Part shown: piece by piece, positions 58,679 to 64,000 of the stretch
Layout of the letters: each line of letters opens with the position of its first letter
Position numbering within the stretch: position 1 is the first letter of the stretch
Assembly: GCF_006334915.2 (NCBI RefSeq)
Contig: NZ_VDMA02000008.1
Span: forward strand, 304,426-368,425
Length of the DNA stretch: 64,000 nt
Direction of reading: 5' to 3'
Origin: Microbispora catharanthi
Lineage (GTDB): Bacteria; Actinomycetota; Actinomycetes; Streptosporangiales; Streptosporangiaceae
Translations under genes and position numbers: made by a program
Notes under the pieces: generated by a model
Told to the model about the DNA's origin: nothing
Database searches by the model: none
What the model saw: the letters and a program-made list of their open reading frames with translations, nothing else

Positions 58679-59824
58679 TCACACGGCGTGCCGTCTGTTC
58701 AGGCCGGACAACTGCCAGGCCAGCCGGGTGCGGACGGCGGGGATGTGGCCGGCCAGGGCGAGGATGAGGTTGCGCAGCACGCGGCGGCCGGCGGCGGCGG
58801 TGGCCAGCTTGGTGAGCCGCCCGGCGAGGGCGACCACCTGCTCGGCCTGCGCGCGGCGGGTGGCAGCGTAGGAGTCGAGCAGGCTGTCCGGTTCGCCGTC
58901 GAGCACCCGGGCCAGCGCCTCGCCCAGGTGTACGGCGTCGTCGATGCCCAGGTTCATGCCCTGGCCGCCGGCGGGCGAGTGCACGTGGGCGGCGTCGCCG
59001 GCCAGCAGGAGGCGGCCCTGGCGGTAGGTGTCGGCGATGCGGTGGTGGATCCGGAAGCGCGAGCTCCAGATCAGCTCCTGCACCCGCGCGGGCTCGGCCT
59101 CGGGGCCGCGGGTGTCGAGCAGGTGCTGCACGAAGGTAATGCCGGGTTCTTTGGGGGCCTCGTCCACGGTGGCGACGATGCGGTGCAGGCCGCCGGGCAG
59201 CGGGGCGACGACGACCAGTCCGGCGGGTGAGAAGTACAGGATGACCTCGTTCCGCGGCACCCCGCCGGACAGGCGGACGTCGGTCAGGACGAACGACTCG
59301 GCGTAGGTGCCGCCGGTGAAGCCGATCCCGGCGCTCTGGCGGACGGTGCTGTTCAGGCCGTCGGCGCCGATCAGGTAGGCGGCCCGGATCTGCTGCCCGT
59401 CGTCCAGAGCGGCGGTGACGCCGTCGGCGTCGTGCTCGACGCGGCTCACCCGGGCGGGCCTGATCACCTTGCCGCCGAGCTCCTCCAAACGGGCCAGCAG
59501 GTGGGCCTCCGTGTCGGCCTGGGAGAGCATCAGGGTGTAGGGGTAGGCGGTGGGCAGGCCGCCGAAGGGCACCGGCATCAGCACCTTGTCGCGGTCGCGG
59601 ATGGTGAAGACCGGAGTGTGGATGCCCTGCGCGGCCAGCCGGTCCGCCACGCCGTACGGCTCCAGGACCTCCAGGGTGCGTGCGTGCACGACGGCGGCGC
59701 GAGAGGTGTTGGCGCCCTCCGCCTGCTCGTCCACGATCATGACCTGCCGGCCGTGCTGCGCCAGGACGATCGCGGCGGTGAGCCCGGCGGGCCCGGCTCC
59801 GATGATGAGCACTTCGGCGTTCAT
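58679..59824 (-). CDS. FAD-dependent aromatic monooxygenase
   Basis: A class A flavoprotein hydroxylase of 381 aa. The FAD motif VLIIGAGPAGLTAA is at the N-terminus, the DG motif is GADGLNSTVRQ, and the GD motif LLLAGDAAHVHSPAGGQGMN is near 280. It is shorter than the roughly 480-540 aa polyketide hydroxylases because the C-terminal thioredoxin-like domain is absent. AAGGAGG precedes the ATG at 59824. It is divergent from a TetR gene with two matched operators between. Likely a detoxification or antibiotic-modifying hydroxylase induced by its substrate. Confidence 0.9.
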   Translation of the reverse strand: MNAEVLIIGAGPAGLTAAIVLAQHGRQVMIVDEQAEGANTSRAAVVHARTLEVLEPYGVADRLAAQGIHTPVFTIRDRDKVLMPVPFGGLPTAYPYTLMLSQADTEAHLLARLEELGGKVIRPARVSRVEHDADGVTAALDDGQQIRAAYLIGADGLNSTVRQSAGIGFTGGTYAESFVLTDVRLSGGVPRNEVILYFSPAGLVVVAPLPGGLHRIVATVDEAPKEPGITFVQHLLDTRGPEAEPARVQELIWSSRFRIHHRIADTYRQGRLLLAGDAAHVHSPAGGQGMNLGIDDAVHLGEALARVLDGEPDSLLDSYAATRRAQAEQVVALAGRLTKLATAAAGRRVLRNLILALAGHIPAVRTRLAWQLSGLNRRHAV

Positions 59825-59836
59825 GGCGCCTCCTTG

Positions 59837-59852
59837 GTCAACGGCTGTTGGC
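59837..59852. promoter_or_regulatory. TetR operator O1 (monooxygenase side)
   Basis: GTCAACGGCTGTTGGC, 12 bp before the monooxygenase ATG. A minus-strand TACGTT box at 59856-59861 would place the transcription start inside this site. It matches O2 at 14 of 16 positions. Confidence 0.65.
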
Positions 59853-59880
59853 ATGAACGTAAGCCCGTCGCGAGTGGATA

Positions 59881-59896
59881 GTCAACACCTGTTGGC
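59881..59896. promoter_or_regulatory. TetR operator O2 (regulator side)
   Basis: GTCAACACCTGTTGGC, with the inverted repeat CAACA-CC-TGTTG, 14 bp before the TetR ATG and immediately upstream of its TACAAT -10 box (59898-59903). Centres of O1 and O2 are 44 bp apart. Confidence 0.7.
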
Positions 59897-59910
59897 CTAC
59901 AATCGTTGAC

Positions 59911-60450
59911 ATGAGGAGATCCTCGGTCGAGACCAAGGCCGTGATCCTGGCCGCGGCCCGCGAACGCTTCGCCGCCGACGGCTACGACAAGGCCACCATC
60001 AGGGCCATCGCCGCCGACGCACGGATCGACCCGGCCATGGTCATGCGCTACTTCGGCACCAAGGAGAAGCTGTTCGCCGCCGCGGCCGAATTCGACCTGG
60101 AACTGCCCGACTTGGCGCCGGAGCAGGCCGGCGCAGGCCTGGTCCGCCACTTCCTGCGCACGTGGGAGGCCGACGAAGGGCTGCAGGTCCTGCTCCGCAC
60201 CGGCGTGACGAACGAGGCCGCCGCCGAACGCATGCGGACGATTTTCGGCGGCCAGGTCATGCCGCTCGTGATCGACCTGACCGGCGATCCGGAGCGCGCT
60301 CCCCTGCGGGCTTCCCTGGTCGCCTCGCAACTCCTGGGCCTGGCCCTGTCCCGCTACATCCTGAAATTCCCGCCGATGGTGGCGGCAACGGAGGAAGAGC
60401 TCGTCGCCTGGCTGAGTCCCACGGTCCAGCGCTATCTCACCGGGCCATGA
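59911..60450 (+). CDS. TetR-family transcriptional regulator
   Basis: Regulator of 179 aa. The helix-turn-helix TKAVILAAARERFAADGYDK, then ATIRAIAADARIDPAMVMRYF, is typical, with a TetR C-terminal domain of the 17/18 kind (LRASLVASQLLGLALSRYILK). TACAAT at 59898-59903 would start transcription within a base of the ATG and no ribosome site exists, so the mRNA is probably leaderless. It most likely represses itself and the divergent monooxygenase via the two GTCAAC sites. Confidence 0.88.
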   Translation: MRRSSVETKAVILAAARERFAADGYDKATIRAIAADARIDPAMVMRYFGTKEKLFAAAAEFDLELPDLAPEQAGAGLVRHFLRTWEADEGLQVLLRTGVTNEAAAERMRTIFGGQVMPLVIDLTGDPERAPLRASLVASQLLGLALSRYILKFPPMVAATEEELVAWLSPTVQRYLTGP

Positions 60451-60486
60451 CGCGGCGGGGGTGCGCCGCCACGCCCGCACGGGAAA

Positions 60487-60517
60487 CCCTGCGCGCCGAG
60501 GGCCTCGGCGCGCAGGG
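60487..60517 (+). terminator. Hairpin terminator after the TetR gene
   Basis: Perfect 15-bp inverted repeat, CCCTGCGCGCCGAGG with its complement, separated by a single base; about 13 bp can pair in RNA. It lies 36 bp after the TetR stop. No T tract. Confidence 0.65.
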
Positions 60518-60650
60518 ATCGTATCGCCTGCCGGAGCTTGCGGGTCCGGCAGTCCATGTCGCGGAGAAGCGACTCCACCCGGCGGCTCGCATCGGGGCCG
60601 TGAACCGGCGACAGCTCTGGCCACCGGACGCGGCGTAATACGCTGCGGTG

Positions 60651-62822
60651 GTGAGCACCCGGCGCCGCCTGGCGACATGGCTGAAGACGAAGTCGCCAGA
60701 GGCCCGGCGGCTGATCCTCGCCCGGGTCGGGTTCACCTCCGATGACGACATCACCCCGCAGGACCTCGCCCGGCTGCTGCTCCAGCCGCGTGCGGCGCTC
60801 TCGCTCGCGCGGTTCTGCACCCTTCCTCAGCACCAGGCGCTGTCGGCCGTCGCGTGGCTGGCGGCGCAGCGGCACGGGCCGCTGCTCAACCTCTGGCATG
60901 ACGCGGACCCGGCCACAAGGGCAGTGCCCCGCGCCGACGTGCTCGACCTGCTGGCCGGGAGCGATCCGGCCCTGCGTGCGCGCGCCGCCGCCACTCTGGA
61001 CGCGCTCGCCGACACGGCGTTGGTGCTTCCGCCGCATGACGACCAGGTGATCGTGTCCACAGGCCTCCACGCGCACCTAGCCGAGGCAGCGGGATTGGGC
61101 CGCCCGGCGGCCGAGCTCATCAGGCTCCACTTCAACGCTCCGGAGGTCCACGCGATCGCCGAGTCCCTGGGATTCTCGAAGGCCAGGGCGCGGGAGGGCG
61201 CGGAGCGGAACGTGCTCGGCCTGCTCACCGACCAGGAGCGGGTGCGGGCCCTGCTCGGACAGGCCCCCGCGGACGCCCGGGAGTGGCTGCTCGACATCAT
61301 CGGGCACGGATCGCAGGTGCTCACCCACGCCTATCAGGCGCGCGGCGGCTTCGGTTACCAGCAGGCGCCGAAGTACGCCTTCCGGCCCGGAGGTTCCGGC
61401 GACCCGAACACCGACTGGCTGGCCGCGCGCGGTCTCCTCCTGCCCGCCGGGCCGTACGACACGGCGGAGGTGCCGATCGAGGTCGCCGTGGCCGCCCTCG
61501 GCGAGCTGCGCGTTCCGTTCGCCCCGGAGCCGCCACGGCCCCCGGCCGGCCTGCCCGACGCCGCCGGGGCCGACGGTTGCGCCCAGGCGGCCGCCACCGC
61601 CGCGCTGTCCCAGATCGAGCGCGTGCTCGCCGCGTGCGCCGACCAGCCTCCCCTCCTGCGCAAGGCCGGCGGTCTGGCGGTCCGCGACACCAAGCGGATC
61701 GCCAAGGCGGCCGGTGTGGCCGATGACGTCACCCGGCTCTGGCTCGACCTGGCCACGCAGGCCGGACTGCTCGGCCTGCATGCCGAGCCGGTGCAGCGGC
61801 CGAAGGGCCATCGCGGCAGGCTGCCTGAGCCGGTCGTGAGCCTGCTGCCCAAGACGGAGTACGACGACTGGCTGAAGCGGTCTCCCGTCGAGCGGCTGGT
61901 GACGATCATCGCCACCTGGGCGACCATACCGGCCGTCTACACGTTCTGGCCGGAGGAGGCCGGGACGCCGGTCGCCCTCACCGAGCCCGACGATCCGAAC
62001 GCGGTCGGCATCAGGATCGCCGTCCTCGAGGCGCTCGCCGCGCTTCCTCCGGGCAAGGGCGTCTCCGCCGACGGCCTGCCGTACGTGACGGAACGGGCGG
62101 CCTGGCACCGCCCGCACCACTTCGCCGAGTCGGGGGCGGGCGACGATCTGGTCGGCGCCGTCGTGCGTGAGGCCGAGTCGCTCGGCCTGGTCGCCGGGGG
62201 CGCCCTCACCGGCGTCGGCCGTGTCGTACGCGATCTGTTGCTGAGCGGTGAGGCGTGGACGTCGCCGGAGCCCGCGCTGACCGCTGCCCTGGCGGTCATG
62301 CTCCCGCCCGCGCAGGCCAGCGCCTTCTTCCAGGCCGACCTGACGGCCGTGGTCCGCGGGATGCCCGGCCCGGAGCTCGCCGAACTGCTCGACGACGTCG
62401 CCGACCGCGAGTCGGAGGGGCACGCCGTGGTCTGGCGCTTCTCCGGTTCGACCGTGCGCCGGGCCTTCGATCGGGGGCACGAGGCCGGCGCCCTTCTCGC
62501 TCGGCTCACCGAGGTGGCCGAGGCACCCCTGCCGCAACCGCTGGAATATCTGATCAAGGACACCGCCCGTACGCACGGGCGCGTCCGGGTGGTGCGCTCC
62601 GGGTGCTGCCTCCGTTCCGACGACGAAGCGCTCGTCGAGGAACTCGCCCGCTCTCAGGCGCTGCGCACGCTGGGCCTGCGCAAGATCGCCCCGACCGTGC
62701 TGATCAGTGCGGTGGGCGAGGAGGAGACGCTGACCCGGCTGCGCGCCGCCGGCTACACCCCGGCGCTGGAGTCCGAGACCGGGGTGGCGATCATCGAGAG
62801 AGCCGCTCGCCGACGCGCGTGA
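60651..62822 (+). CDS. Helicase C-terminal (XPB/Ssl2-like, Helicase_C_3) domain protein
   Basis: A cytoplasmic protein of 723 aa common in actinomycetes and annotated as helicase-associated. The C-terminal region (FSGSTVRRAFDRGHEAGALL, LPQPLEYLIKDTARTHGRVRV, ending ALRTLGLRKIAPTVLIS and RLRAAGYTPALES) matches the Helicase_C_3 pattern. No Walker A motif is visible, so it is not itself a complete helicase. The companion XPB-type helicase gene often found elsewhere is not in this window. TACGCT at 60639-60644 places transcription start on the GTG at 60651, suggesting a leaderless mRNA. Confidence 0.82.
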   Translation: MSTRRRLATWLKTKSPEARRLILARVGFTSDDDITPQDLARLLLQPRAALSLARFCTLPQHQALSAVAWLAAQRHGPLLNLWHDADPATRAVPRADVLDLLAGSDPALRARAAATLDALADTALVLPPHDDQVIVSTGLHAHLAEAAGLGRPAAELIRLHFNAPEVHAIAESLGFSKARAREGAERNVLGLLTDQERVRALLGQAPADAREWLLDIIGHGSQVLTHAYQARGGFGYQQAPKYAFRPGGSGDPNTDWLAARGLLLPAGPYDTAEVPIEVAVAALGELRVPFAPEPPRPPAGLPDAAGADGCAQAAATAALSQIERVLAACADQPPLLRKAGGLAVRDTKRIAKAAGVADDVTRLWLDLATQAGLLGLHAEPVQRPKGHRGRLPEPVVSLLPKTEYDDWLKRSPVERLVTIIATWATIPAVYTFWPEEAGTPVALTEPDDPNAVGIRIAVLEALAALPPGKGVSADGLPYVTERAAWHRPHHFAESGAGDDLVGAVVREAESLGLVAGGALTGVGRVVRDLLLSGEAWTSPEPALTAALAVMLPPAQASAFFQADLTAVVRGMPGPELAELLDDVADRESEGHAVVWRFSGSTVRRAFDRGHEAGALLARLTEVAEAPLPQPLEYLIKDTARTHGRVRVVRSGCCLRSDDEALVEELARSQALRTLGLRKIAPTVLISAVGEEETLTRLRAAGYTPALESETGVAIIERAARRRA

Positions 62823-62947
62823 CGTGTGGCTGGGCCGGTCCGAGACGGCGAAGGCGGCGAACCCGCTCGTCGCGCGGCGCCCGGCGCTCGCTCGGGTTCC
62901 GTGGGTTCGCCGCTCATCCTTCAGGGTTGTGCTGTCGCCCGCACGTC

Positions 62948-62974
62948 AGGGACGGCGCTCAGCGCGCCGCCCCT
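62948..62974 (-). terminator. Terminator of the GH43-like gene
   Basis: AGGGACGGCG (62948-62957) and CGCCGCCCCT (62965-62974) form a 10-bp stem with a 7-nt loop. In minus-strand RNA all positions pair, one as G-U. It lies 44 bp after the minus-strand stop. Confidence 0.6.
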
Positions 62975-63017
62975 GATCTGGTCGATCCTCTGGCAGCCAG
63001 GGTGACTGGGGACAGCG

Positions 63018-64000
63018 TCAGATGCGGGTCCATTGCTGGTTGGTGCCGCCGTGGCAGGTCCAGATGTGCACCTTGCTGCCGTTGGCGGTGCCGTAGTTCG
63101 ACACGTCCAGGCACTTGTTCGCCCCGACCGCGGTGATGGTGCCGTCGGAGTTGAAGCGCCACTTCTGGTTGTTCTGCCCGTTGCAGTCCCAGATGATCAC
63201 CGCCGTGCCGTCCGCCGTGCCCGCGCCGTTCACGTCCAGGCACTTGTTGCCGTAGACGCGCAGCTCACTCGCACTCGTGGAGGCCCACTGCTGATTGGAC
63301 TGCCCGTTGCAATCCCAGATCTGCACCTGCGCCCCGTTGGCCTGTGAGGCCTCGGTGACATCCAGGCACCGGCCCGAGCCCGTGCCCCGGATCGCGTTCG
63401 TCGCCTGCGGAGTGCCCGTCGGCGAGGGAGACGGCGAGGGAGACGGCGAGGGAGACGGTGAGGGGGAGGTCGGAGGCGTGGGTGAGGGGCTGGTGGTCGG
63501 CCCGTCGCCGGTGAACTGCCACCAGTTCAGGTTGAACAGGTAGCCGCTGCCGCCGGTGAACCTGAGGTACAGGTCGTGGGTGCCGGTCGCGCCGGTGACG
63601 GGGCAGGAGACGGTTGTCCAGGTCTGCCAGCCGCCGGTGCCGGGGACGTCGCAGGTGCCCATGAGGGTGCCGGTGGCGCTGTCGCGGCGCAGTTCGATCT
63701 TTCCGCCGCCGGCGCCGGAGGCGACCCGTGCGGAGAACGAGGTCGCGCCGGTGCCGAAGCCGACGCCCTTGACCTTGATGTAGTCGCCGTTGTCGATGAA
63801 GCCGACGTTCATCCCGCCTTCGTTGGAGGCCTCGGTTTCGACGCCGGACTCCCAGGCGATGGTCTCGGCCTCCTGGCGGGTGTAGGGGTTCAGCGTGCCG
63901 ATCTGGGGTGCCCCGGTGGTGGTCATGTTGATCGTCGGGATGGTGCCGTCGGCGTTGTAGGTGAACTTCTCCACCGCGACCGAGCGGGTGTAGCCGCCGC
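63018..64000 (-). CDS. Secreted glycoside hydrolase (GH43-like), CBM6-CBM13 C-terminal part
   Basis: The reading frame is open to the window edge, so the N-terminus is missing; 327 codons are visible. The first residues, GGYTRSVAVEKFTYNADGTI, match the end of a GH43 beta-xylosidase/arabinofuranosidase domain. A CBM6 module follows (about 60-190 of the visible part, EAETIAWESGVETEASNEGG to GYLFNLNWWQF), then a Ser-Pro repeat linker and a ricin-type CBM13 with three QxW repeats (QSNQQW, QNNQKW, TNQQW), each with CLDV. It is a probable extracellular xylan or arabinan degrader. Confidence 0.88.
   Translation of the reverse strand, partial: GGYTRSVAVEKFTYNADGTIPTINMTTTGAPQIGTLNPYTRQEAETIAWESGVETEASNEGGMNVGFIDNGDYIKVKGVGFGTGATSFSARVASGAGGGKIELRRDSATGTLMGTCDVPGTGGWQTWTTVSCPVTGATGTHDLYLRFTGGSGYLFNLNWWQFTGDGPTTSPSPTPPTSPSPSPSPSPSPSPSPTGTPQATNAIRGTGSGRCLDVTEASQANGAQVQIWDCNGQSNQQWASTSASELRVYGNKCLDVNGAGTADGTAVIIWDCNGQNNQKWRFNSDGTITAVGANKCLDVSNYGTANGSKVHIWTCHGGTNQQWTRI

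Noticed and set aside
63420..63480. Ser-Pro-encoding tandem repeat as a regulatory repeat
   Set aside because: It is the in-frame Ser-Pro linker between CBM6 and CBM13, common in secreted hydrolases.

Overview
The window is high-GC actinobacterial chromosome. GTG and TTG starts behind GGAGG-type ribosome sites, a chaplin-type cell-wall protein, a SARP-type regulator, an MFS-thymidylate kinase fusion and many LacI, TetR, MarR and MerR regulators point to a filamentous, soil-type actinomycete. The Streptosporangiaceae are my best guess, but that is inference. The window appears to cut two transcription units: the sulfatase operon on the left, whose upstream part is not visible, and a secreted glycoside hydrolase on the right, whose N-terminus lies outside.

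Left part (27-25576). A six-gene plus-strand operon encodes a TauABC/SsuABC-type importer, two cysteine-type sulfatases and a formylglycine-generating enzyme. Together they look like a self-contained sulfate-ester uptake and desulfation pathway. Next come an SMI1/KNR4-LRR protein, a tiny secreted aromatic peptide and a secreted multidomain GH18 chitinase with a palindromic operator. A divergent sugar regulon follows: SBP-permease-permease leftward, and a cytoplasmic GH3 enzyme plus LacI repressor rightward. Two near-identical operators control it, and it resembles the xylobiose (Bxl) systems of Streptomyces. Then come a stand-alone EF-Tu domain III-like protein behind a 14-bp triple repeat, an AraC regulator, an anti-sigma-like ATPase, a large SARP/AAA regulator and a PPOX-family protein.

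Middle (25677-42401). Small regulator-target pairs come first: MerR, MarR with a VOC protein, TetR with a membrane protein, and TetR with a shortened UPF0104 protein. Several have visible operators. An amino-acid-type ABC importer with an amidohydrolase, divergent LysR, amidase, double-Lrp regulator and Asp/Glu racemase form a probable island for scavenging amino-acid derivatives. From 39.7 to 42.3 kb lies a graveyard of gene fragments that ends exactly at the terminator of a tRNA-Leu(GAG) gene, as expected of a decayed integrative element.

Right part (42612-64000). An M20 peptidase and an eight-repeat chaplin-type wall protein with His/Gly tracts precede the conserved core topA - phosphoesterase - tmk - holB - ricT. 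An ECF sigma factor and its membrane beta-propeller partner are inserted between holB and ricT. A monooxygenase/TetR pair with symmetric operators, a Helicase_C_3-type protein and the 3' end of a GH43-like CBM6-CBM13 enzyme close the window.
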